From positions 12,993,193 through 13,057,192 of the forward strand of contig NC_054534.1 in assembly GCF_017654505.1 (NCBI RefSeq): a stretch of 64,000 nt of DNA. Reading direction: 5' to 3'. Each line of letters opens with the position of its first letter. Within the stretch, counting starts at the first letter, position 1. Shown piece by piece: positions 44,441 through 57,216 of this stretch. The notes below the pieces were generated by a model that was given only the letters and a program-made list of their open reading frames with translations, did not search any database and was not told the origin of the DNA. Made by a program: the position numbers and the translations under genes. Source of the DNA: Polyodon spathula. Lineage: Eukaryota > Chordata > Actinopteri > Acipenseriformes > Polyodontidae.

Positions 44441-45712
44441 TTATATTTTGTTTTAGTTTAGCAGGAATAAGGCAGAAATTCATCTTCTCTGTAAGCAGAG
44501 GTTAATTTTTAAACTGAAAGGTACCAGATCTTAGAATTAAGGAAGAGGAGTAGCATTTTTGTTTCTAGAAGGAATGTACTGGCCTTGATTTACAGTAGCT
44601 CTCTTAATACAGTATGCTTCAAATTCTTATGGATCAGGGTTTCGTGCCTTATTGTTGATGTTGTTACCATATTTTATCATAATCTTTAGGTCTGAACAAT
44701 ACAAGTGGCGGGCCGATGAATCTCATGAACAAGCTTGACAACACTGTTGCTGTTAAAAAGGTTCGTTTTTTGGTGTTTTGCCATTTGAGATATAAAAACA
44801 AAACTGGCTTGTCTTACGTATATGCTTCAAGATATATCATTACAGTGCAATTTTGTCATGACATTAATTGTACATTATACATAGAGTCCTATTATGAAAT
44901 AAAAGCTGCAGAAAATTTACTTGGTAGTGGTAAGGTTAAAGGAGAAGATGGGCCAGCATTGATTGAACTGTTTGTTTAAAATGTAATTGTAGCAGGGAAA
45001 GCTGTCTTCCCAGTCTTCAAGCCTGAAGACCGTCTGTTTTTGTTTCATTATTTTGTTTGTTTAATTGTTAACACTAAACATGTGCAACAGCAATGCAATC
45101 AACAACTTATTCGCATGACTGCTACTTTTGCCTGCCTGACTATCAACTGTCAGGATATAAGGCCTTTAACAAAAAGCCAATTATCTGACTGCTGCAGAGG
45201 CTATCAATGCTATTCAAATTGTGAAAACATTTTCATTTGTGTTATATTTTGGACTGGGCCACTTAGGCTGCTTGAACTCGATGGCACTGTTTATAACGCA
45301 TTTCATTCAAGTTTCTAGATTCCAAAGCAGTGTTAGCTTTTAGAGGGCACCTACCTGTGGATTAATGACAGCGCTATTCAAAACTGGATTGGTTGAGATG
45401 ATCTGTGAAGTTTATAATACTCAGTAAATAAGGTGCAGAAGGGGTGCTGGCCAACTTGTGGCTTCAATATTTTATGTATATTCTTCAGCAGGCACATACA
45501 ATAATTCCTATTTTGGGGGGGACTAGATGCATCCACCCAAGGTAACAATAATAGGCAAAAACTCCAATAGAACACAAAGTCACCAACTAGCCTTTTTGCT
45601 ACTTCAGATATCTTCCCCAGGCAGGACATCTGAGACTAAATGATTTCATAAGTTGACCTTCAAAGACAATCATCTACAAAAATTGACTTCATGTTTTCTT
45701 CCCATATTGAGT
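44441..45712. other. No assigned feature
   Basis: Two plus-strand open frames (44716-44979, 87 codons; 45040-45318, 92 codons) lack motifs and are not supported as genes. Confidence 0.5.
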
Positions 45713-45744
45713 AGGAACTGCATAGCTGTGTCTATGCAGTTCCT
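45713..45744. repeat. Perfect 13-bp hairpin
   Basis: AGGAACTGCATAG and CTATGCAGTTCCT are exact inverse complements separated by CTGTGT. Such a short, loop-tight hairpin could be a relic of a palindromic element or an RNA structure. The stem is too short for a typical microRNA precursor. Confidence 0.9.
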
Positions 45745-46831
45745 GAAAACCATTTCATTTACTGCTGAAACATTTTGTTTATATTTGAGTCTCTTTTGTC
45801 ATTCCAATTCATTTATTATATAAATGCCCACCCCCCTCCTGTGATTGTCTTCCACCTCTGAGTCACCTCTACCTGTGAAGCGTGAAAGACAACAACCTCC
45901 ACAGTATGTCTGAAGCACCCATCTGGCTCAGTAAAAGTGACAGATATGCTCATGTGGTAAAGGCAGGTATCATTTTAATGGTTCCGGACCAGCAGTAACA
46001 GCGCAAGATTGCAGTGCAGATGCTTCTTAATTCAAGCAGTGAAATCTACGCTTGGTAACTTATTCATAAATAAACTTCTCATCAATCACCTCACCTAATC
46101 AGATACTTAACCGAGTCGTCATTATTATATGGTAGATGCCTTTGGAACTATAGCAATTTAGCAGCAAAACAGAAATAAGAACTTATTTATAAATTAATAT
46201 GAAGAGTCTGTGTCATGCAAGTGCGACTTAATTCCTGGGTCGCGCCAAGTAGCTGTTCTTGGCTGTTAACCTGCATTGGTCTTTACACTCTTGTTGCCTT
46301 AGAGAGCAAAATTGGCTTGGATAGTTCTCATTGCACCTTACTGTTCTCTAGTAGCCATACTTTCTAGGTATGTAATGAGTCACGACAGTGACTTCCCAGG
46401 TTGGTTCCTTGCAATGTTCAGTTGCTTGGTCAACCTGATCAGTAAGTAAGTTGCTGAACTGAGTCAGTCATGACATATATAACTGATCTCCATTGTAAAT
46501 GGCCATATTGTAAGAATGTTGTTTCAGTTTGTAAGATACAGTCCAGTACTTTGTTGAACACATGAAAGAGGAAACTGTAAGTAGCATGTTTGAAGAAAAA
46601 AGTCTGGATTGTCTCAGTGTAAATTATGAGGTCACGAAATGAATAAGGAAACTCAGATGCACATTTTTGGTTGTAAAAAAAATATAACTGGAAATAAATC
46701 CAAGTCAAACAGATGCATACAATTATTTACCCTTTGCTTTTTAATGATAAAATATAGGTTGCAGTTGGATATCTTTTGATGGTGACCAGGTATCATTGCC
46801 TAATAGGGATGTCACATTTGGTGGCAGAACA
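45745..46831. other. No recognisable feature
   Basis: AT-rich stretch between two hairpins; no frame or repeat is supported. Confidence 0.5.
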
Positions 46832-46893
46832 AAGTTAACCAAGTTTTGAAGACAAACTTCAGATTGTAATTGTCTTCAAAACTTGGTTAACTT
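46832..46893. repeat. Perfect 24-bp inverted repeat with a 14-nt loop
   Basis: The left arm (46832-46855) begins AAGTTAACCAAGTTTTG. The right arm (46870-46893) is its exact inverse complement, ending CAAAACTTGGTTAACTT. If transcribed it would form a 62-nt hairpin with a size like that of a microRNA precursor. Perfect pairing is more typical of a recent foldback or MITE than of an animal pre-miRNA, whose stems are usually imperfect. No flanking target duplication is evident. Confidence 0.92.
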
Positions 46894-47246
46894 AGGGGAC
46901 CGGCTGAAACTTCTCCAAGGATACTACACATTGTTTAAAAAACACATAATAAAGCTTAGTACAAGAACACTGTTTTTTTTATGATCACATAGTCCTTTTT
47001 TGATATTGTTGGTAAATATTGGAAGACATTTCAAGTGGACCAAATTCTTGGGAGATGTTGCCTAAATTATGGACGAGTGTACATAAACCACATGTGATGC
47101 AGAAAGAGAAGGGCGGAGTAACTCATGTCCACATAGTGACAGTATATCAAACAAGCCTTAGACCTCAGTTTTCTCTATGTGGGGGTTGATCTTGTATGAT
47201 TTAAAAACTTGTTTCAAGGTATTTCCATCAATGAATTGTATATACA
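46894..47246. other. No recognisable feature
   Basis: AT-rich sequence between the hairpin and the microsatellite. Confidence 0.5.

Positions 47247-47327
<81 letters not shown>
47247..47327. repeat. (TG)n(TA)n microsatellite
   Basis: A short (GT)n run passes into a long uninterrupted (TA)n run. Confidence 0.96.
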
Positions 47328-47330
<3 letters not shown>

Positions 47331-48964
47331 ACTATATTTATGGACTCTGACAGTTTGTGCACAAGTGTCCACATCCCAAAACAGTCTTTAAATTGAAGAG
47401 TGCAAGTACATATCATCCCTAATTATCAGGAGTTCAGACTTTTCTTCCCCCTCATGAATGCTGGGGAAGTTTGGGTCTCTGCTGTTCATGAAGGTACCAG
47501 TGCTATCAACTGGTACTTTTTTAATAAACATTTATTGGCAAAAAAAAACAAAACACTTGACACTAACAAAACCCTTAGGATTTTGTAACTTTTAATGAAT
47601 GGTAGTTGGAAGTGGGGGCACGTCTTTTTTCTGATTCAGGTAGATGCATGAAAAGGTGTCCATCTTCTTGTGGATATACTCTGTAAGAATGCAACAGTGA
47701 ACTGCTGCTATCCAAGCGGCTTATTTGCTTTCTTTAGTGTTCTCCCTCAAATGGATTTTGTCTGCCTTTGTCTTGTAGTGTTCCTCTGGCTAGTTCCATA
47801 ATTGCTCAGCTGTCTGGAATGAAATTGTGAGAATGAACAAAATAAAAGCGCAGCTGTTAGTTTTTATAAAGCAACTGCTTCCTCAAAATATAGCTTCCTT
47901 GTAGAAATACCAGCCATGCAGTTGACAAATTCTTATTTTCATTGGAACTTTTTTTTTTTTTTTGCATGTAGTTTTCTGCTGTCTTTTAATCGTGGATTCA
48001 CAAACATGTAGTCAAAAGCCAATGTTGTTGCCTGGTAAATGTCAAAAGCAAGTAATGAGAGGGCATAATTAAAAAAAATAAAAACTAATGTTTAAGAAGT
48101 TATGTATTGTTGATATAATAATGGCTCAGTAATTCCTAAACTCTTATGAACAATTCACTCATTAGTGATTCCCCAGAAGATAATCTCTCTCCTATATTGC
48201 ACATATTTAAATCTCATTGGGTAATCCTAGTATGATGAGGCATTACAACAAAAGTCCTCTAATCATCAGCTAGGAACCATTCAGCTTAGATGAGCTGAAT
48301 GGCCTCTTTTCATTCATAAATGTTCTTATATTTTTAAATCCTTTTTGCAAAATGTGTTTCTCCACACACATTCAGAACTCTTAGAAAGTACATTGAAAAC
48401 AAATCTTTCAGCCACCATCCTCCTGCTGGAATAAATGACCAATTAAAATGAAACTGCTTGTCAGCTTTATCTCCCATTCATGTGCAAAATAAGTTATTAC
48501 TAAAGATAACGGGTGGAGAAATTAACAGTTTGAGACACATATTTGTTTGACCAATGTAAGCTGTTTGCCTGACTTAAAAGCCAGCGAACTGTGCATGAGC
48601 TATCTGCAGACAATGTAGCTTGCATAACGTCACACAAGTAGCACAAGCCATATGAATACTTATGGGTTGATGTAGGATCATTGACAAACTCAAAACAGCA
48701 AGAAGCATTCATATTATCGGCTATCATCCCACTACTTAATTTCCTATTGCAGTTTAGAGTGTGTTTTGAATCATTCCTTGTATTTTAGAAGTCTTTTTTC
48801 ATATTTAATTTCTTCCACAGCATGTTGTACTTCCTTTAAAAACTTTGACATCTTTATGGAAGAAAGCAACCTTCTTGAGCACTCATCTCTCTTTACTACA
48901 ATTCTGTCTATTGTACTGTATTTCCTACCAAGACTATAACAATGTGAAAGACACAAACACAATA
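47328..48964. other. No assigned feature
   Basis: AT-rich. A minus frame at 48771-48962 encodes a charged, coiled-coil-like peptide (EVQHAVEEIKYEKRLLKYKE at its end) but has no motif, and its AT-rich codons explain the Lys/Glu content. A T tract lies at about 47948-47963. Confidence 0.45.
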
Positions 48965-49553
48965 CAGTAGAGAGTCAATTATCCGATCTTTGATCAACCA
49001 ATCACGTGATGAATTACGTGTGGTGTATTACACACACAGTTTCTGCTGCTAAAACAGCTATGCGGGTTTAGCTGCCAAAAAAAGAACCAGCAGGCAAAGG
49101 CAAATGGAAGTTACAGAATTATTAAATTGTTGCAGTTAAACAAATTAAAACAGAAAACTTTGTTATTTTTTTTATTTTTCTTCTATTTCGTCAGTAAGGG
49201 CTGGAGATGGTGTCTGTGTTACTGAGCAGCTAAACTTAACAATGCCTTAACAGCAAGACCAAAGTAAAGACACATTTTACATAATTTGTGAAGTTTAATG
49301 AATCCTAAAGTTCTGTGTGAAAGTTGTACTAAATTGTATTTGATAATTTTCAAATTTGTAATGTTGTATGCTTAAAGTGATAGAATAGGTTACATCAGTA
49401 AGTACTTGTATACCAAGTACTTGTGTATGTTAACTTTATTATATACATTATTAAAGGTACATTAATTGTTATTAATACCTGTTCAATAATCCATACAAAT
49501 CGATTATGCAAACTAGTATCAGTCCAAATTAATTTCGATAATTGACTCTACTG
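48965..49553. mobile_element. pogo/Tigger-like MITE with TA target duplication
   Basis: The left terminus is CAGTAGAGAGTCAATTATCC. The right terminus read inverted is CAGTAGAGTCAATTATCG. Both are preceded or followed by TA (48963-48964 and 49554-49555). CAGT...TTATCCG-type ends with a TA duplication are the signature of pogo/Tigger elements in the Tc1/mariner superfamily. At 589 bp with no transposase frame it is non-autonomous. The left end has a two-base insertion relative to the right. Confidence 0.8.
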
Positions 49554-49749
49554 TAGAGCTGCTACAATTAAATCGAAAATTGATTTTTATGTTTTACGTT
49601 TTTTTTTCTCCTCACCACAGGAAGTCCCCACACAGCACAGGTGTTCTGAGGGAGTGTGAGTATCCTCCAACTTCACAACCCTAAAGCCAGAATCGCTTTT
49701 ACGCTGAGCAATCCAGTGAAGAGGTGGGCAGGTTACTTTTTATCCACTC

Positions 49750-49968
49750 TGAATGTGCTTAGTGTGTGGCCAGTAAGGTTCGCTGTTGCGTAATAAGGAG
49801 AAGCAATCTCTGCCGGTTTCCCATCCCCCACCCCAGGAGCATCACAGTCAATGTGACTCCCCATCGGGGTACCCAGCAAAGTTTGGCCATCCAAACTGTG
49901 TGAATCATCCTGCTCTCCCAGCCGCAGACCTTTAACTGGATGAGCCACTCGGAGACCGAATGACAACC
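49750..49968 (-). mobile_element. tRNA-derived SINE, copy 2
   Basis: Read on the minus strand it starts CATTCGGTCTCCGAGTGGCTCATCCAG, matching the head of the SINE at 24733. It continues with GGTCTGCGGCTGGGAGAGC and GATGGGGAGTCACATTGACT. The 77-codon minus frame through it (49733-49966) is an artefact of its GC-rich body. The B-box region is weaker than in the other copy. Confidence 0.65.
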
Positions 49969-50039
49969 TTTTTGATAGAATTTTTTTTTTTCGGTGTGAA
50001 AGTGGGGTGGTAGGAGAATCGTCCGAGCAGCTAAAAAAA

Positions 50040-50742
50040 GATTAACACAGAAGAGTTGTATGCACGTAGACCTCGCTACAAACCACTTTTAAAGGACATT
50101 CATAAAACAAACAGTCTAAAATTTGCCCCAAGAAATACCTACATGAATCTGAAGCATTCTTCAACAAAATTATCTGGTCCAATAAGACTAAAAAATAACT
50201 TTTCCTAAAAATGGACCACAGTATGTTTGGAGAAAATAAGGGAAAGCCTTCAATCTAGAAACCCTTGTACCCACAGTTAACCATGGAGGTGATTTGATCA
50301 TGATATGAGGGTGTTTTAGACATTCATGTGATTGAAGATTGAATGAATGCAGCCATGTATCAAAACATTCCACACAAAACATTCCATCTGCTCGTAGGCT
50401 GATATGCAGACAGTTTATCTTCCAACACAACAATGACCCAAAGCATATGGCAAAGTGAACTCTGGAGTTCTTAAAGAAAAACAAAGACAAAAGTTCTACA
50501 ATGGCCTTCACAATCACCAGATCTCAATTTAATATAAATGCTTTGGGCTGAACTGAAAAAAGCTGTAGCCATGCACTGTGTATCCAATCTGTCTGAGCTG
50601 AAGGAAATATGCAAGACAGAATTGACACAGTTTTCACCAACAAGATGTAACAAAATGGTAAAGAATTATCATATGCATCTGAAAGCTGTAATAAAAGCAA
50701 AATAAGAACACACAAAATGCTAAAGCAGGGGTGTCAATACTT
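50040..50742 (+). mobile_element. Old Tc1-like transposon relic
   Basis: The plus strand keeps an order of Tc1 transposase motifs through many stops and shifts: LVPTVNHGGDLIMI (from about 50265), FIFQHNNDPKHMAK (from about 50418), SPDLNLI then LWAELKKAVA (from about 50515), and NLSELKEICKTEL with KNYHMHLKAVIKAK near 50590-50700. It ends AGGGGTGTCAATACTTTT, the usual sub-terminal sequence. The second catalytic aspartate is N, and the glutamate codon of NPIENLW is replaced by a stop. The relic is older than, and unlike, the copies at 28.4 and 36.2 kb. Confidence 0.8.
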
Positions 50743-52379
<1,637 letters not shown>

Positions 52380-52560
52380 ATGTTAGGTTATTATCATAAC
52401 CCTGGTTCCCTGAAATAGAAATGTAACCATTACCGAATGGGTATTTACCTCCTAAAAACCCAAATCCTAAAACTTGTATACTAAAGCTGCTCACTGAGCC
52501 TGTGACGCAGTCATGACATTTCTATTTCAGGGAACCGGGGTTATGATAATAAGCTAACAT
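52380..52560. repeat. Large inverted repeat, 45-bp arms, 91-bp spacer
   Basis: The left arm (52380-52424) begins ATGTTAGGTTATTATCATAA and contains CCCTGGTTCCCTGAAATAG. The right arm (52516-52560) is its inverse with two mismatches. ACCGAATGGGTA in the spacer recurs as ACCGAATGGATC just outside (52590). CCCTGGTTCCCTGAA-type inverted sequences are familiar from the ends of fish DIRS elements. A DIRS gag relic begins 120 bp to the right with its C-terminus facing this repeat, so this may be that element's terminal repeat. Confidence 0.85.
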
Positions 52561-52684
52561 TCCTTGTCAAGTACAAAATGTAACAATAACCGAATGGATC
52601 CGTACACCTAAGCTGTCGCAAAGACAAGATTTCTGAATGATTAGAATGCTACAAGGCTAAGCCAAGAGGCTTCCCCGTGTGTTA

Positions 52685-53345
52685 CCATTCAGAACCCAGG
52701 TAACAAGTAGCCTGGAGGGAAAAATGCTAGGAGGATCCACGACATTAAGTCTGTAGAACCTATTATACCCTCCGCAGCAAGGAGCCACGGCCCAATCCCG
52801 AACACTGCCTGTGGCAGCAGGCACAGCCGGCTGTGCTGGTCTTTGATGCTGTTGGGGCCTAGGGTGCCAATTTGTCTCTGGTTTATGTTCTGGAGGTAGT
52901 TGCTTGGCTCCTTAGTGGATTCGTGCTGCAGCATCTCATCCACTGTGGGACCGAACTTATGCCTGGGATTGATCGGAGGGTCCGACAGTGGTGCTTTGTC
53001 CCCATCAGGTACACATGCCTGGGAATGCCAAAGCTGCCTGCTGGCGTCTACCAGCCGTCAAGTTTCTGAGTATGGCCTGTCCATTGAGTTTGGACACACG
53101 GAGCAGGTTTTTGTTCACCAGGCTCAACTCATCCAGCTGTTGTGGTGAGAGCCTGTGGTTCTCAGAGAGGGACAACAGCAAATGCGACTGGTAGGCTACC
53201 AGGATGCTACTGTAGTTCCTTAGCACTGCGGCGAAAACCCTGGCAGAATAGGCTCTTTTGAGGATCATCTCAGAAACCCAGCACTGCTTGTTTGGGCAGG
53301 CATCACCCTTGGATAGGAGCACCAAATTAGGAGCCTGGACCTAAA
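52685..53345 (-). pseudogene. DIRS-type retrotransposon gag (ORF1) relic
   Basis: Two minus-strand open frames join across a frameshift. The first (53005-53325) reads KAYSARV-like material: LKRAYSARVFAAVLRNYSSI, then LLLSLSENHRLSPQQLDELS and LNGQAILRNLTAGRRQ. The second (to 52689) holds PPINPRHKFGPTVDEMLQHE. In DIRS ORF1 proteins a helical region ending in ALVVARRQLWLSQ is followed by a linker and P-SPG-TFGP-V-E-LQ. The order and spacing here match. The pol region expected next is absent, and the inverted repeat at 52380-52560 follows instead. The element therefore has a large internal deletion. The frameshift lies near 52960-53000. It is opposite in orientation to the DIRS pol at 39.3 kb. 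Confidence 0.65.
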
Positions 53346-53917
53346 AGCCAGCCACAGCAATGGTAGGCACACATCATTCTTCCATTATAAAAACGCAGTA
53401 CATGTTCAGCACATACGTTTACAGGGTAGTATTTATCATTCTATTTTTATTCGTATCATTGCAGTTTAGTTCATTTTTCTGTTTCAAGGAGCTGGGAGCA
53501 ATGTATTATGCTTCTGTGATTTATAGTCACTATTTATCTTGTACTGTTTTGCTTTCAATGTGTTCTATATTTCATTTTGTATGTAATTGCTCTCGTGTTA
53601 TAGCTTATAGTACTTTTATTCGTTGATGTTGCTTAGTTTATTGATTTTTTTTTTTTTTTTTTTTTTTATTAGATGGCCAGTCTGTAAAACTAGTTTTTCC
53701 TTCCAGTTTTCTCTTCTGTGCAATGTAAGATCTTCAAAAGAACCCCACAGGCATTGTTTTGTGTCTGCTGAAGACAATGCAAAACAATAACCTACTGTGG
53801 ACATCCATACTGTAATAGTTAGTGGGGGAGCCTGATGTCATTTTTCCATCACAATATACTGTATTTTGTAAATATTAATGCATATGGTAATTGCGACTGC
53901 TGGACATATTAAAGCCT
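53346..53917. other. No assigned feature; poly-T tract
   Basis: AT-rich with a T tract at about 53646-53667. An 88-codon plus frame (53360-53626) is rich in Phe, Ser and Cys and has no motif. Confidence 0.5.
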
Positions 53918-53985
53918 AGTGGTTAGAGCCAAGAAGCAGAAGTCAAATGGTCCTGGGTTCAAATCAGGGGCACCACTATATTGCT
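53918..53985 (+). mobile_element. tRNA-like SINE head
   Basis: CCTAGTGGTTAGAGCC (A-box-like) is followed by CCTGGGTTCAAATCAGGGG (B box GGTTCAAATC), at a spacing close to that of a tRNA internal promoter, with GCACCA directly after. The T arm pairs (CCTGG/CAGGG) but the acceptor stem does not, so this is probably a short SINE or tRNA-derived fragment rather than a tRNA gene. It lacks the head seen in the other two SINEs. Confidence 0.5.
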
Positions 53986-54825
53986 TGTTTATGGGGGTGC
54001 AAAAACAATCCTTTCTCTACCAGTGGTTTGTTTTAAGTTTATAAGTCTTGCTTAAGAAAATCTTTTTCGCCAGTGTGGTTTTGGCATTAAGTCATTTTTC
54101 GGGGTTGAAAAACCTCCTAACACTGAAATATGTACATTAATCTAATAACTCATCAACAACATATATGATCATCGTTAGTCAACTTCTTTTCTTTTCCGCT
54201 TTCAAATAAAACCCATTAAGCAACTGAGTGAAAAGTCCTTTTTTCTTTTGTGGTTTTCCCAAAATGGAACATAACATATGATTGAACACAGATTGGAAAT
54301 GTTTCTTCAGATGGGTTTTATCAAGAGGTATACTATAGGACTTTAGAAAATGAGCTGGAAAGAACGTCTTTCACAAGTACAGGAAGGTAGAGTATTCAAC
54401 TGTACAAAAATAACACTGCAATTTTACTGAGGAATACTCATCAGATGTGTAAATCAAAATATCAATGTCTCATTTGTCTGATTTTAATAAACTACCAGCA
54501 TACACCAAGAAACAAATTTTGCCTTTTCCTTGTAATATGACATGTCTATCTCTTTGGGAGATATGGGAGCATAATATTACTGGCATTCCAAACGGGGTTG
54601 GAAGAATGATAACTATATTGTTTTCTGTGTAATTGTTCCTGCTAGTGTCCATATAGTGTACATAACTATGATGACATACAAAAGTAAAGCAATTAGGCAT
54701 GTAATCACTCTCAGCTCTGAATTGATTCACACAATGTCAGTTTACTGCAGGTTTGTTTTTTAATGTTATTGTTTTAAATAACTCCTTTGGGTTTTTAGTA
54801 GGGTTTTTAGTAACACAAAAGAAAA
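53986..54825. other. No recognisable feature
   Basis: AT-rich with no supported frame or repeat. Confidence 0.5.
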
Positions 54826-55335
54826 TAATTTTAAAAGTAAAAAGTTTTATTTCAACAAACTACCAGTGGGTCATTCACAACACATGGACTAAATGTTGTC
54901 ATCTTTCCCACTTCACCATCTCGGATTCTTTTGAGATCACATATGGAAGTAACTGAAAGTGCTTTAGGAGGGATTCCAAAATATTAGCTCTCAAAGTATT
55001 CGAGATATCTTCTTACACACAGAATTGACCATCTAGTTTAACAATGTGTCAACATATTGACGATTGATGGCTACAGATGTTAATTTTAAAAGTAAAAAGT
55101 TTTATTTCAACAAACTACCAGTGGGTCATTCACAACACATGGACTAAATGTTGTCATCTTTCCCACTTCACCATCTCGGATTCTTTTGAGATCACATATG
55201 GAAGTAACTGAAAGTGCTTTAGGAGGGATTCCAAAATATTAGCTCTCAAAGTATTCGAGATATCTTCTTACACACAGAATTGACCATCTAGTTTAACAAT
55301 GTGTCAACATATTGACGATTGATGGCTACAGATGT
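54826..55335. repeat. Tandem duplication of 255 bp, apparently identical copies
   Basis: The unit starting TAATTTTAAAAGTAAAAAG at 54826 begins again at 55081, and I see no difference along the 255 bp. A third unit starts (TAATTTAATGACG at 55336) but diverges after eight bases. No coding frame or repeat motif explains the unit. Confidence 0.95.
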
Positions 55336-56048
55336 TAATTTAATGACGCCAATAAAAATGCCATATTGTACTCCTGAACTCCAGAACTCCTGAAGCCTTG
55401 TGCGTATTATCTTCCCTTAAGCAGCACAGAACTCAGAAGGGATAGCAGATATTAATTTGTGCTATGTTTCTTAAACTATGATTCTGAGAATTGTAAATGT
55501 ATCAATCTACTTAAATATGTCACACTTTATCCTTAAAAGTAGCACAATTTGTGTACACTCACCATTGTTATTTTGTTAGAATTAATCAAATTACAAGGTT
55601 TACATGCATCTAGACAGCAATTAAATGATGAAACTGCAAATTGTGGTGTCTACGTAAAATATTTTCAGCTAAACTACAGTATCTACAGTATATGTAAGTA
55701 GTTTTTAAAATGAGTATCAGTATCTATTTTTCATCTTTATAGGACCGTTGGAGACAGTCATTTTATTTATTTTATTTTATTATACAATAATCCTGCATCT
55801 GCACTGTAGGCAATCAGGCTCCTACTAAATTTACTCTTAATTTATCTGACTTATTATAGGTTATCCAACCAGAAATCATTGTCACCTGACCATACCGTCT
55901 TTGATTAATGTACCTCTTGAAAGAGATCCAGGCAACCATAAAGGGCAAGCAGTTTACTTTAACCTATTCACATATACAGCATGGACACACTGCTGGCACA
56001 TGACTATTTTATCAACATAAACATCCAAGGTCACCAATACGCTAAACC
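55336..56048. other. No recognisable feature
   Basis: AT-rich with no supported frame or repeat. Confidence 0.5.
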
Positions 56049-56108
56049 CAGAGCCGGATTAACACAAGGGCTTTAGGGGCTGCAGCCCAGGGCCTCAGAT
56101 TCTGAGGG

Positions 56109-56112
<4 letters not shown>

Positions 56113-56164
<52 letters not shown>
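56113..56164. repeat. (TA)n microsatellite in the hAT element
   Basis: Uninterrupted (TA)n just inside the hAT left end. Confidence 0.96.
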
Positions 56165-56171
<7 letters not shown>

Positions 56172-56706
56172 GAATAAGTAGCGAGTGACTATATGGATAG
56201 GAACAACAGGCCTGTTTAACCACGCCATATTGCATTGGAGGATCTAGGAATGCCTGATCATATGACTTGACCTGTGATCAAGTCATGTGCCACCTTTATC
56301 AAGTGTGCTGAGGCACGAACGTGACACAGATCAGAACCTGTAAATATTCGACAAAGCAGGAAGTATGAGAGTGACGCTGAAAAGCAGAAACACAACAAAC
56401 AGTATAGTGTCATCACGAGGAAGATGTGTCATACAAAACACCAACGCTGACATGCTATTTTAATACAATACCAACAAATGTGTGTGAAGGTACCAGGTAC
56501 AATAAAAATAAGCCTCATCTTTTTCTCACTCTATTTTAGTACTAGTTTCGGGTGTGTGTTTCCATGTAATTTTCTTTCAGATTGAGGAATTCTCGTTCCG
56601 AATGCAAATAAACTAGTTCATATTAAAATTTGAATTTGGTCTTGCGTGACTTACTCATATCGTACAGCTTTCATAAACCAGGTTTCCATTAAGTTTTTAG
56701 GGTGTA

Positions 56707-56715
56707 CCCCCCACC

Positions 56716-56746
<31 letters not shown>

Positions 56747-56793
56747 TTAAAATACCCCCCCCCCCCCCCAAAAAAAAAAAAAAAAAAAAAAAA
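56707..56793. repeat. Poly-C tracts followed by poly-A
   Basis: C-rich 56707-56746 (ACCACC near its start), TTAAAATA, C 56755-56769, then A 56770-56793. This is the second long C homopolymer of the window, again next to an A-rich tract. Confidence 0.95.
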
Positions 56794-57216
56794 CAAACAA
56801 GCTGTACACAAATAACAATAAAATAACAACATCACATAAGAAAGCGCTGTGTACTATCCTTGTATTATTTACTAAACATTTTTTGACTATACTATGAACG
56901 TATTATACACATACATATTGGTAAGAGATAAGGACAACACATTTCCAGATAACTTGCTTTTACAAGAAAAGAGTCTGCAGTTTGCACTTCCCATTTTGTA
57001 TTTGAAACTGCCAGTAACTAGTGCTTTGGCCAATGCTCATTTTCAAAACTGGCGCTAATGCAAACATCGAATCAGGTAAAATATGTATCAGCTAAGACTG
57101 AATAATTTGACGTTGATGTTAATCGAGCACAGTGGTAGTAAAACAGTAAAGGAAAGCAAACTAATATGCAAAGAGGGGCCCCCAAAACCTAATCCTTTAA
57201 ACTTAATCTGGCCCTG

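Larger units (their letters stand above)
56049..57216 (+). mobile_element. Non-autonomous hAT element
   Basis: The left end is CAGAGCCGGATTAACACAAG and the right end read inverted is CAGGGCCAGATTAAGTTTAA. CAG-G-C-GATTAA termini are typical of one hAT lineage. The sequence just inside is GGGGCTGCAGCCCAGGGCC on the left and GGGGGCCCC on the right. Inside, SRKYESDAEKQKHNKQY (about 56361-56412, plus strand) resembles the SKRK-ESG--KRK-K start of hAT/ZMYM-type transposases and then breaks up. The element has gained a (TA)n tract (56113-56164), poly-C tracts and a poly-A tract. An exact 8-bp target duplication is not evident. Confidence 0.65.

Noticed and set aside
45040..45318. 92-codon plus frame with faint hAT-like residues
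   Set aside because: The resemblance to the DIRPL-type motif of hAT transposases is too weak, and no terminal repeats or neighbouring motifs are present.
45713..45744. Rho-independent terminator
   Set aside because: The hairpin lacks a T run, and the genome is clearly eukaryotic.
48771..48962. 63-codon minus frame with a coiled-coil-like end
   Set aside because: The Lys/Glu-rich peptide follows from AT-rich DNA. There is no family motif or splice support.
53918..53985. Functional tRNA gene
   Set aside because: The T arm pairs but the acceptor arm does not. It is better explained as a SINE or tRNA-derived fragment.
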